Below are positions 35,335 through 43,633 of a stretch of 64,000 bases of DNA, in pieces. Position 1 is the stretch's first letter; every line of letters starts with the position of its first letter. Source of the stretch: Bacillota bacterium (GTDB lineage: Bacteria > Bacillota > Clostridia > Acetivibrionales > DTU013); NCBI GenBank assembly GCA_023409735.1, contig JAEYRB010000032.1, positions 62,001 to 126,000 of the forward strand. The letters are read 5' to 3'. Below the pieces are notes generated by a model. The model was not told the origin of the DNA. It worked only from the letters and a program-made list of their open reading frames with translations, and ran no database searches. Both the position numbers and the translations under genes were made by a program.

Positions 35335-35363
35335 TTGTTTTTTTGTGAAACAATTGCGATAAT
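35335..35363 (+). promoter_or_regulatory. Candidate SigA promoter of the vanW-like gene
   Basis: TTGTTT at 35335-35340 and GATAAT at 35358-35363 are 17 bases apart. The start would be near 35370, leaving a leader of about 53 bases. Confidence 0.5.
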
Positions 35364-35422
35364 ATACACGTCCAAGAATATATAGTTAGTTCTAGTTTAA
35401 TTTTGTTATGGGGTGTTCATAA

Positions 35423-37210
35423 ATGCAGCCTGAAATTCGAGAAAATGTTGTAAAAAGGAACAAAAAAAGTGCCTTACCTACTGTCTTTATAACATTTATT
35501 ATATTTATGTTTTTATCAACAGTAGTGTTTTCCTATTTGACTCTGCAAAATAATAACATATATAAGGGCGTTACTGTTGGAAACCTTGATGCCTCCGGCA
35601 TGAGCCCACAGGAATTGCAGCAGTCTCTTGATGCTACATATAAAGTTGTCCTCGATAGCATGTCTATCACCTTAAAAACTGACAAGCATGAAGATAAAAA
35701 GGGATATTCCGACCTGGGAGTAAAATATGATACAGAAGCAGCTGTAAATGAAGCCGTAAATGTCGGACGCAGCGGCAATGTTTTCAAACGCCTTATCGAC
35801 ATTACCAAATCCGGTCTAAACGGAGTTGCTGTCAACGTACCAATAGTATATGACGATGCCAAGGTTGAAAGCTTTGTAAATGATTTTTATAACACTACCT
35901 TTAGTGAAATGAGTGCAGGAGCCATTCTAATAACTGACTCCTTGGTCAAGCTGAAATCAGGCCGCCATGGTGAAGAAATTGATAAGAAGCTGACTATGGA
36001 TTCGGTCAAGTCGTTAATAAACGAACATAAAAGCGGTGTAGTTGAACCTGATGTAATCCTTACACCATATACTAAATTCGATACAAATGAGTTGTATGGG
36101 CAAATAGCTATTGAGCCTGTTAATGCCACTTATAAAATGGTTGATGGCAAATTAACACTAGTACCACACACAAATGGCAGAGAAATAAATAAAGACACCC
36201 TTAGTTCAATAGTAGATGAGCTTAATAAGCAAGAGGATGAAGAGAAGACTCTTCCTATTACCTTCACTGAACCAGCAATTACCTCTGAAAAAGCCTCATC
36301 ACAACTTTTCAAAGATGAGCTTGCATCATCCTCCTCTTACTTTGGCACAGGAACACAAAACGGCAAAAACAGAAAGATTAACATGGAGCTTGCTGCAAGT
36401 AAAATAGATAATATGATACTTGCTCCCGGAGAAGAGTTTTCATACAATAGAGTCGTGGGACCTAGGGATCTTGCACATGGATACCAGTTGGCACATGTGT
36501 TCAGCGGCGGAAAGGTCATCGATGGAGTAGGCGGCGGTATCTGCCAGGTGTCATCAACTATGTACGTTGCTGTTCTGAAGGCAGATCTGAAGGTCGCCGA
36601 AAGAAGGAACCACTCATTTATAGTTGGCTATGTCCCATTAGGGCAGGATGCTACCGCTTACTATGGAGGAACTGATTTTAGATTTGTAAATTCAACAAAT
36701 TGGCCCATTAAGCTAAGTGTTAAGGTCTCAGGAAACAGAATAAATTTTTCAATCAAGGGAACTATTGAAAACCCCGGAAAGACAGTAATCATAAGTAATA
36801 AAGTATTGAGCGAGACACCCTTTGAGACAAGATACACTGATGATCCACAGCTGCCTGTAGGTACTTCAAAGATAATGCAGGAAGGATCAAAGGGTTATGT
36901 CGTAGAAACTTACAAGACGATAAAGGTAAATGGAAAGGTCATTTCTCAAAACTTAGTACATAAAAGCACATATAAGCCATGCACGCATGAGATTCTAAGA
37001 GGTACAAAGGTCAATGGAGATACAGCTACTCCACAGCCAGGTACTCCTTCAACCGGAGAAACCATACCTGCAGGAGAGATAATAGATGCTCCAGCCGTCG
37101 AAGAATCAGGCAGCGTGACAGATCCGACAACGCCACCCACACCCGCTGATCCAGCTGTTCCAAATAGGCCGGACGAATCTGCAGCACCATCCGAACCTGC
37201 TGCCGAATAA
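35423..37210 (+). CDS. VanW-family membrane-anchored protein with G5-like region
   Basis: The 595-residue protein has one N-terminal transmembrane anchor (about residues 20-42, VFITFIIFMFLSTVVFSYL), then a region with peptidoglycan-binding-4-like repeats up to about 300. The VanW domain lies at about 330-450 (LAPGEEFSYNRVVGPRDLAH, GGGICQVSSTMYVAVLKADL, RNHSFIVGYVPLGQDAT). A short G5-like beta region follows (GYVVETYKTIKVNGKVIS) and the protein ends in a Pro/Thr/Ala/Glu-rich tail that suits passage through the wall. VanW was named from the vancomycin B operon; its biochemical role is unknown. No van genes are near, so this is a housekeeping envelope protein. Confidence 0.88.
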   Translation: MQPEIRENVVKRNKKSALPTVFITFIIFMFLSTVVFSYLTLQNNNIYKGVTVGNLDASGMSPQELQQSLDATYKVVLDSMSITLKTDKHEDKKGYSDLGVKYDTEAAVNEAVNVGRSGNVFKRLIDITKSGLNGVAVNVPIVYDDAKVESFVNDFYNTTFSEMSAGAILITDSLVKLKSGRHGEEIDKKLTMDSVKSLINEHKSGVVEPDVILTPYTKFDTNELYGQIAIEPVNATYKMVDGKLTLVPHTNGREINKDTLSSIVDELNKQEDEEKTLPITFTEPAITSEKASSQLFKDELASSSSYFGTGTQNGKNRKINMELAASKIDNMILAPGEEFSYNRVVGPRDLAHGYQLAHVFSGGKVIDGVGGGICQVSSTMYVAVLKADLKVAERRNHSFIVGYVPLGQDATAYYGGTDFRFVNSTNWPIKLSVKVSGNRINFSIKGTIENPGKTVIISNKVLSETPFETRYTDDPQLPVGTSKIMQEGSKGYVVETYKTIKVNGKVISQNLVHKSTYKPCTHEILRGTKVNGDTATPQPGTPSTGETIPAGEIIDAPAVEESGSVTDPTTPPTPADPAVPNRPDESAAPSEPAAE

Positions 37211-37268
37211 TCCGGATGAACCTATTTGCGAGTCCTTGTATTGCAACAAGTTGGTCGCATGCGAATTA

Positions 37269-37296
37269 CAGGCGGGGGAGATATGCTCACCGCCTG
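37269..37296 (+). terminator. Candidate terminator of the vanW-like gene
   Basis: CAGGCGG and CCGCCTG form a seven-pair GC-rich stem about 60 bases after the stop codon. The loop is long (14 bases) and the T-run weak, so efficiency is uncertain. The remaining sequence up to 37579 holds no other gene. Confidence 0.45.
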
Positions 37297-37579
37297 AAGC
37301 CTATTTCTATAATCGCTAACTATATAGGTGATAGACAATGCTTTGCCTCTTTTTCCTTTTAGGATGTTCTGCCCATCTATAAAACATCAAGAACTTTTAT
37401 ATTAATCCTTATGTTAACAAATATGTAAAAGCCACACAGCATAGCAAATTTTTTTCTATGCATCATAAAGTTTTTATATCTGAATACTTTGTAATAGTGT
37501 ATAATTCATTTGTAAAACAGTTATTTGCGTAATAATTTTTTGAGTGCTAATTTATTTTGTGTGATGTTCAGGGGGAAAA

Positions 37580-38071
37580 ATGCAATCTAAAAGTGCCGTT
37601 TTCATCTTAACGTTAATCCTGGCTATCCCGGTATTACTGATTTCAACTAATCACGAGCTTTTTTTTATACTTGCTTCAATTATCGTAATAATTGCCTCTG
37701 TAGGCTTTATATTTTCATCTATATCCGGTGTAGAGTTTCCTATAAATGAAAAGGATGAACAGATCGAAGAAGAACTGGAGGATCTGACAAATATCGATAT
37801 AAAGAAGCTTGGTACCGGGTTCTCTATTTTATATAACATGCTGAGTATACTACTTTTATGTTATTGTTCATTCTATTTAAAGGCTGTAGTTTTTAAAGTG
37901 ATCATATCCATTGCTGTTATCCTTCAGATATTTTTTATCAGAAAAAAATACAAGGAAAATTCATCCGAAATTAACCAAAAGCTAATAAGACCGCAGCTGT
38001 TTGCCGCAAATGTGATAAACATTACCATAATTTTATTTACAGTAATCAATAAGCTTTATAAATTCAAATAA
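37580..38071 (+). CDS. Small four-helix membrane protein, unknown
   Basis: I do not recognise this gene. The 163 residues form four hydrophobic segments (about 6-22, 30-48, 85-115 in two parts, and 145-160) with an acidic cytoplasmic-type loop NEKDEQIEEELEDLTNIDIK between the second and third. GGGGGAAAA precedes the ATG. It lies between vanW and the converging DUF4097 lipoprotein gene, with no partner in its direction. A role in the envelope is possible but not shown. Confidence 0.7.
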   Translation: MQSKSAVFILTLILAIPVLLISTNHELFFILASIIVIIASVGFIFSSISGVEFPINEKDEQIEEELEDLTNIDIKKLGTGFSILYNMLSILLLCYCSFYLKAVVFKVIISIAVILQIFFIRKKYKENSSEINQKLIRPQLFAANVINITIILFTVINKLYKFK

Positions 38072-38092
38072 TTCTTAAGTCCAAGTAGCTTC

Positions 38093-39139
38093 TCAGTATA
38101 AGTATATACTTCCATTGTAAACATACGCACCCACATTGGCACCGCCACCCATAACATCCCCATACAGTTCACCGGTCGGCGAGTTTTTTAAGTTGCCTTC
38201 AACAGCTTTTATATTATTGTCAATACGCCCCTTGGCTGCTTCTGCAATAATTGACCAACCCTTGTTATCAGGCAGCTTTAGCTTTATATTCCCATTTGCA
38301 GCTGTAATTGAATACGTTCCTTTATCGTCTATGCTGCTCAAATCAGCTATTATATTCCCGTAAGATGCATATATTGACGATTCTGTCCTCATATTAGAGT
38401 TCGACGTAACTATATTGCCTGTAGAAATAATTCCAGTGAGTTTACCGTCTAACTCATTAATAATCATACTGCCTGAGGTCAGCTTGACATCCGTGGTACC
38501 ACTTACATTATTTAACACAACGTCTCCCTTACCGCATTCATATGAGTTGATTGCGCCATCCAATCCTTCAACTGTAATATTTCCCGTACTTACGGTCAAA
38601 GCAGTTCTCCTGGAGCCACAGTCACTAATATCTATACTTCCGTTGTCAAGCTGTATATCTATTCGACTAAGGCTCTCAAGTTCAGATAGATTAATGCTGC
38701 CGCTTGCTGCGTCTATGTTAATATACTCGATGTTTTCCGGTACAAGTATTTCAATGTCATCTGTCTTTCTATACAGTGGCTTTATATCATCCTCCGGGAC
38801 TAAATTAATATTTATATTATCGATACTGCTCTCCCTCTTTAGTTCATGGCTATCAAGCATTTCTTTAAGCTTTTTCTTAGTAGATGGTCCTTTAATGCTC
38901 TTGTTAACCGTAATTTGTATGAAGTCGCTATCCCACTGCTTGATTGACACATTTCCATCCTGAGCCAAAATATTAAGAGAATTCTGCGATGATACATCTA
39001 CTGTACATTTAAGCTGTTCTTTAACTGTAAATCCAATCGCAGGTTTTACATAAGCAGCTGCATTTCTGCCGCATGCTGTCAACGTAAGCAATGTGACCAT
39101 TAAGAGGCTGAGTTTTATAAATACTACTTTTTTCTTCAT
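38093..39139 (-). CDS. DUF4097-family beta-repeat lipoprotein
   Basis: The 348-residue protein has a lipoprotein signal (LLMVTLLTLTACGRN, lipobox LTAC) and then a long repeating pattern of short strands, each turn with N, S and G (ASGSINLSELESLSRIDI, NGSIDISDCGS, STGNITVEGLDG, and so on). That is the DUF4097 beta-helix-like fold. Such proteins sit on the outside of the membrane, function unknown. The gene is single and follows GGAGTTT-AA-ATG. The converging small membrane gene ends 22 bases away. Confidence 0.8.
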   Translation of the reverse strand: MKKKVVFIKLSLLMVTLLTLTACGRNAAAYVKPAIGFTVKEQLKCTVDVSSQNSLNILAQDGNVSIKQWDSDFIQITVNKSIKGPSTKKKLKEMLDSHELKRESSIDNININLVPEDDIKPLYRKTDDIEILVPENIEYINIDAASGSINLSELESLSRIDIQLDNGSIDISDCGSRRTALTVSTGNITVEGLDGAINSYECGKGDVVLNNVSGTTDVKLTSGSMIINELDGKLTGIISTGNIVTSNSNMRTESSIYASYGNIIADLSSIDDKGTYSITAANGNIKLKLPDNKGWSIIAEAAKGRIDNNIKAVEGNLKNSPTGELYGDVMGGGANVGAYVYNGSIYLY

Positions 39140-39300
39140 TTAAACTCCACTGCTAAAGTATAATAGCTTCTGTAATAAAGCTATTACTTATTAAGCATAC
39201 TTTTTTTATTTTATATAATATACAACAGCTTTACTATATGTTTTAACTATATCGCTATAAACATGATATCATAAATAAGCATTCCATATACATATTAAAA

Positions 39301-39355
39301 GCCTCATGGGCTCATCTAGCCCTTCTCGACCTTTTGCTGTATATAGGCCCACCCA
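39301..39355 (-). repeat. Hairpin element, family 2, copy 2
   Basis: On the minus strand this copy reads ACAGCAAAAGGTCGAGAA, then the hairpin GGGCTAGATGAGCCC and TGAGGCTTTTAAT. Spacing and flanks match the copy at 33985-34035. Both copies lie in intergenic gaps on the minus strand. Confidence 0.5.
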
Positions 39356-39374
39356 ACTATTGATACAGATCCAA

Positions 39375-39410
39375 TAAAAAAAGGCACTTGCAAAAAATTC
39401 TGCAAAATGC
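39375..39410 (-). terminator. Rho-independent terminator of the UroD-like gene
   Basis: On the minus strand GGGCATTTTGCA pairs with TGCAAGTGCC with one internal mismatch, followed by TTTTTTTATTGG. It lies 32 bases after the stop codon. Confidence 0.8.
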
Positions 39411-39441
39411 CCTTTTAGTTTGTAATTTTTAATTATTAAAT

Positions 39442-40473
39442 TTACGCCTGAAGCTCTTTTAATATTCTCTTATTGAATTCATCATTCACTGCGAAAAATG
39501 CCTCAATATTCTCTATTGGTGTTTCAGGTGGAATGTCACAACCCGATGAAATACCAAAGTTTTTATATTGGAAGGTATTACTTAAAAGCTTTTCAGTTTC
39601 GTTTCTTACATCTTCAACAGTACCTGCCTTAAATGTAACAGCTGGATTTACATTTCCAAAGGCAAATCTTCCCCATGGTATCTGAGGCATTATATCTCTC
39701 ATATCCACAGCATTCCCGAAATGGAAAGCCATCGCACCTGTCCCAACTATTGAAGAAACAAGATTTTTTGTATTTCCGCAGTTATGAAGTATAACCATGA
39801 AGTAATCATCCTGTACTGCTTCAACAATTTTTCGCACATACCTTGAAGAAAACTCCTCACATTGCTCAGGTGAAAGTAAGCCTGCAGCGGGTTCTGCCAT
39901 TATTATACCGTTTGCGCCGCTTTGCTTATAAGCTCTTGCGTATTCAATAAGGAAATCCGTAACCTTTTCAAGAAGAACATGAATTATTTCAGGTTCAAGC
40001 AATATTGAAACCATTATCTCTGTCATATCATATAGTCTACCGGCCAGTGAAAATGGTCCAATCTGTCCTGCAAATGTAGGTCTGTCCTTAATATTTTCAG
40101 CAGCAAGCTGCGCAGCTTTTATATATTCTCCTGTCCTTCCGTCACCAACCTTAGGAATCCTGAGTGCATTTATTGAATCCTCATCACTTACTATCCTATT
40201 AATTACAGAAGGCACCTCATTATCAGAAAACCTTATTTCAGAACCAAAAGCCTCCGCCTCTACCGATAAATCCATAGTAGTGACAGCCGCGACAGAAGGA
40301 AATCTATCCGCTAATGCCTGTATACATTTAAACTGAGCTTCACCATGCTTTACAATATCAAGGACTGTCATGCCTGATAGTTCCAAACCTGGATAAGTCA
40401 TTATCGGCATGGCCTTTCTTTCTGTTGCTGTGGACATATCCAGCATCCATTTCCTCATATTAAGCTTCATCAT
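39442..40473 (-). CDS. UroD/MtaA-like methyltransferase
   Basis: This 343-residue protein belongs to the uroporphyrinogen decarboxylase superfamily, on the side of methylcobalamin:CoM-type methyltransferases (MtaA/MtbA/CmuA) rather than HemE. The putative zinc ligands are seen as ILHNCGN (H-x-C) and the GCDIPPETP motif near the C-terminus, both conserved in MtaA-like enzymes. Anaerobic clostridia use such proteins to move methyl groups from corrinoid carriers, but no corrinoid protein, reductive activator or methyl-transfer partner is near. Of the three in-frame ATGs the one at 40473 has the best spacing from AAGGAA. Confidence 0.82.
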   Translation of the reverse strand: MMKLNMRKWMLDMSTATERKAMPIMTYPGLELSGMTVLDIVKHGEAQFKCIQALADRFPSVAAVTTMDLSVEAEAFGSEIRFSDNEVPSVINRIVSDEDSINALRIPKVGDGRTGEYIKAAQLAAENIKDRPTFAGQIGPFSLAGRLYDMTEIMVSILLEPEIIHVLLEKVTDFLIEYARAYKQSGANGIIMAEPAAGLLSPEQCEEFSSRYVRKIVEAVQDDYFMVILHNCGNTKNLVSSIVGTGAMAFHFGNAVDMRDIMPQIPWGRFAFGNVNPAVTFKAGTVEDVRNETEKLLSNTFQYKNFGISSGCDIPPETPIENIEAFFAVNDEFNKRILKELQA

Positions 40474-40502
40474 TAACATTTCCTTTCGCCCTATTATTTT
40501 TT

Positions 40503-40620
40503 AATAACGCTTCGCTTCATAGAACATTTTCAGTTGTAGAGAATTTTCTCGCCCGAAATGTATGGGTGAGGAGTAAGTATGTTGAGTGCGAGTGCACGAA
40601 TTACCTCTACAACATAGAAT
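40503..40620. repeat. Dispersed repeat (family 1 copy and a second shared segment)
   Basis: 40503-40572 (AATAACGCTTCGCTTCATAG, then ACATTTTCAGTTGTAGAG, AATTTTCTCGCCCGAAATG) parallels the tandem units at 47757-47945. The following 40571-40620 (GAGTAAGTATGTTGAGTGCG, then GCACGAATTACCTCTACAAC) is repeated with changes at 63448-63480 beside oriC. The remaining 460 bp up to the isomerase gene is AT-rich and shows no gene. Confidence 0.55.
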
Positions 40621-41079
40621 ACACTTTGCTTTCTCTGTACCTTCACTATATAAGATTATAAGTGATGCAATATGTCCATGTATTATAAAATATTCCGATT
40701 AATTGTACTATCTTTTATTTGTCGAATTGGTTATTGAATATTTACAATGACTTTAAATACAAATGAGCTAGATAGCAAGATGGGAACTTTAATAGAATTA
40801 AATTGGTATAGCGCATTAAAGAAAATAAAAAAGTATTACTCATATAGTAGTTTGCTTATGTATTTTCAAAAACTTGAATCTTGTTTATGGATTTATTATA
40901 TTAACGAAAATTGTTAATATCAATAACTTTATGATTTATTATTTATAGTTTATAATGTTCCTAAACTAATTTTTAAGCTTTTAATTGATGTAGTTCTCTA
41001 TTCTATTAATGCAACTATGTTACAGTGCACAATTTCATGAAAATAAATAAAATAAATTTAGCAATGGGAGGAGGTACTT

Positions 41080-41994
41080 ATGAAGGAATCGATTCACAAG
41101 TATTTCAAGATAGGAACAATCCATTTCATGTCCTACCCGCAGACAATGAAAGGAGAAGGGCCAATTGAGGAGACCTTAAGAAAAATACTTACAGACGACT
41201 ATTTTGATGCTGTTGAAATGACCTGGATTAAATCGCCGGAGCTTCGGGACAAGATACGCAAACAACTTAGCGAATCAGGAATTACCGTATGTTATGGTGC
41301 ACAGCCCAGATTGCTAACCACAGGGCTAAACCCCAATGATTTAAATGAGGAGGGACGTTTGAGAGCGCAAGCCACATTGCTTGAAGCAGTCGATGAGGCA
41401 GAATACATTGGAGCAAAGGGAATAGCATTTCTTGCAGGCAAATATGATGAAGAGCATAAAGAAGAAGCTTATCAGCAGCTGCTGAAAACAACCAAATGTC
41501 TATGTGCTTATACAAAATCAAAGGGGATGTCCATTGAAGTAGAAGTATTTGACTTTGATTTTGACAAGAAGTCACTGATTGGTTCAGCCCCATACTCTGC
41601 AAGGTTTGCTGCCGAAATGCACACATTTTTCAACAATTTTGGCTTACTGGTAGATCTGTCGCATATTCCTCAGACACATGAAACAAGCCACTTCGTAATT
41701 CAAACACTTAAGCCGTACATCACTCACCTTCACATCGGAAGCGCAGTTGTCGGCGAGCCATCTATGGAGGCTTATGGCGACACTCATCCTCGCTTCAATT
41801 TTCCCAACTCTGTAAATGGTGTAAATAATGTAGTTGACTTTTTGAGTTGCCTGAAGGAAGAAAACATGTTTAATTCAAGGGAGCCAATGGTACTGTCCTT
41901 TGAAGTAAAGCCATGGAAGGATGAGGATCCGGATCTGGTTATAGCTAACACAAAACGGATATTTAACCGCGCTTGGGCACTCCTGGAGGACTAA
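41080..41994 (+). CDS. Sugar phosphate isomerase/epimerase-like TIM barrel
   Basis: The 304-residue protein resembles the xylose isomerase-like TIM barrels (AP endonuclease 2 family). Metal-ligand positions fit EVEVF (Glu), VDLSHIP (Asp and His), HLHIGSAV (His) and SFEVKPW (Glu), and an ETLRKILTDDYFDAVEMTWI first barrel strand. Such enzymes epimerise or isomerise sugars and other polyols; the substrate is not evident. GGAGG sits seven bases before the ATG. It is a single gene with a shared terminator downstream. Next to it across a 600-bp gap lies the UroD-like gene. Confidence 0.82.
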   Translation: MKESIHKYFKIGTIHFMSYPQTMKGEGPIEETLRKILTDDYFDAVEMTWIKSPELRDKIRKQLSESGITVCYGAQPRLLTTGLNPNDLNEEGRLRAQATLLEAVDEAEYIGAKGIAFLAGKYDEEHKEEAYQQLLKTTKCLCAYTKSKGMSIEVEVFDFDFDKKSLIGSAPYSARFAAEMHTFFNNFGLLVDLSHIPQTHETSHFVIQTLKPYITHLHIGSAVVGEPSMEAYGDTHPRFNFPNSVNGVNNVVDFLSCLKEENMFNSREPMVLSFEVKPWKDEDPDLVIANTKRIFNRAWALLED

Positions 41995-42111
41995 TACTAA
42001 ACTGTTTTTCCATTTATTAATATGTTTGCAACGTTTATCACCAGTTTATCTTTAATCTCTGCAAGAGTACTCGGCAGCTATTCCATGAATACTAATCATA
42101 TAATATTAATC

Positions 42112-42157
42112 AAAAACTCCTTTTCGGGGAAGGTGATCCCTCCGGAAAGGAGTTTTT
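42112..42157. terminator. Bidirectional terminator
   Basis: AAAAACTCCTTT and AAAGGAGTTTTT form the outer stem with a paired inner segment (CGGGGAAGG region and CCTCCGG). A/T tracts lie on both sides, so it can end both the plus-strand isomerase gene and the minus-strand DUF362 gene. Confidence 0.9.
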
Positions 42158-42200
42158 ATTACGTTTTAAATCAACCGAACTAAATATTTTTATACCGTCA

Positions 42201-43331
42201 TTAAGTTTTAATTAACTTATAGGACCTGGAACCCAGACCAATTTTCTCTGCATGCTCAAGACATGCCTTCCACTCGGACTCAGGAGTGCTGTTCTTAAAA
42301 TGATCATGATAATCATGAAAGTCCTTTCTGGACATTCTATCAGCTAGCTGTGAATCAACGGTAGGCTCCTGGCGCAGGCATGCATCAACACACGCCTGAT
42401 CGAGAGCTACAGGGTCAAAGGATGCAAACATTCCGATGTCCGGGAGAATGGGAGCATCATTTTCGCTGTGGCAATCACAATTAGGCGATATATCCATAAC
42501 AAGACTGATATGAAATGCCGGGCGGCCTTCAACAACAGCCATAGCATACTCGGCAATTTTCTTATCTAAGTCCTCAGCTGCACTGTAATCAGGATTATAA
42601 ATAGCATCAAAATTACATGCTCCCAAGCATCTGCTGCACCCTACACAGTTGTTATAATCAACAGTCATCTTATGTGAAGCTTCATTATAAACCAGTCCAT
42701 TATTTGCGCATTGTTTCTGACATATGCGGCATCCACGGCACAGCTTCTCATCTATTTCAGGCTTACCGGAGCTATGTTGTTCCGCTTTACCTGCTCTGCT
42801 TCCACAGCCCATGCCAATATTTTTTAGCGCTCCACCAAAGCCGGTGATCTCATGGCCCTTAAAATGAGTGAGGCTTATAAATACATCCGCATCCATAATA
42901 GTCCGCCCTATTTTTGCCTCTTGTATGAGCTGTCCATTTTTAACAGGAACAGCAATGTCATCTGTTCCTTTAAGCCCATCTCCAATTATTATCGGGCAAC
43001 CGGTTGATAATGGAGAAAAACCGTTTTCCCATGCGGCTTCAAGATGTTCAAGAGCATTCTTACGGCGTCCCGGATACAGGGTATTACAATCTGTTAAAAA
43101 CGGGCTGCCGCCCATCTCTTTAACCATATCTGCAACAACCTTTGCGTAGTTCGGGCGAAGAAAAGACAAATTACCAGGCTCCCCAAAATGCATTTTGATA
43201 GCCACAAACTTCTTGTCAAAATCTATATCGCCAATACCTGCTTTCTTCAACAAATTCCTTAATTTAATTAATATGTTATCTCCGTTTGCTTTTGTCCTGA
43301 AGTCAGTAAAATAAACCTTCGTCTTTTCCAT
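42201..43331 (-). CDS. DUF362 ferredoxin-domain protein
   Basis: The 376-residue protein combines a DUF362 N-terminal region (VAIKMHFGEPGNLSFLRPNY, SLTHFKGHEITGFGGALKNI) with two central [4Fe-4S] motifs (CRGCRICQKQC and CVGCSRCLGAC, about residues 200-255) and a C-terminal DUF362 part (MFASFDPVALDQACVDAC). DUF362 proteins are widespread in anaerobes, with redox or cofactor roles but no defined reaction. A single gene, started by an ATG after AAGGAGTG. It is complete and intact. Confidence 0.9.
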   Translation of the reverse strand: MEKTKVYFTDFRTKANGDNILIKLRNLLKKAGIGDIDFDKKFVAIKMHFGEPGNLSFLRPNYAKVVADMVKEMGGSPFLTDCNTLYPGRRKNALEHLEAAWENGFSPLSTGCPIIIGDGLKGTDDIAVPVKNGQLIQEAKIGRTIMDADVFISLTHFKGHEITGFGGALKNIGMGCGSRAGKAEQHSSGKPEIDEKLCRGCRICQKQCANNGLVYNEASHKMTVDYNNCVGCSRCLGACNFDAIYNPDYSAAEDLDKKIAEYAMAVVEGRPAFHISLVMDISPNCDCHSENDAPILPDIGMFASFDPVALDQACVDACLRQEPTVDSQLADRMSRKDFHDYHDHFKNSTPESEWKACLEHAEKIGLGSRSYKLIKT

Positions 43332-43633
43332 TTAGACACACTCCTTACATTCAATTTAAAACAAATATTGTGGCATTCTCGGTGTTTTTCAAGTATTCGG
43401 GCTATATAATAAATAAGTTTACTTGATATAATAAAACAGCTATTGATTCTGAATTCATATATAGTTTTTATGATATTTTCAGTTAACTCACGTAATGGCT
43501 CAATAGATGTTATTTTAACATACTGCATTATCTCATTCCATACAGACTTTTAGTATCTTATCCATATATTGTTATACTAATAATATATTAATTATCATAT
43601 ACAGCAATAATTGATTAGATAAATACCTTCCTT
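43332..43633. other. Intergenic region, about 300 bp
   Basis: AT-rich spacer between the DUF362 gene and the ACT-metallo-beta-lactamase gene. No terminator or RNA gene is visible; it should hold the promoter of the DUF362 gene. Confidence 0.35.
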
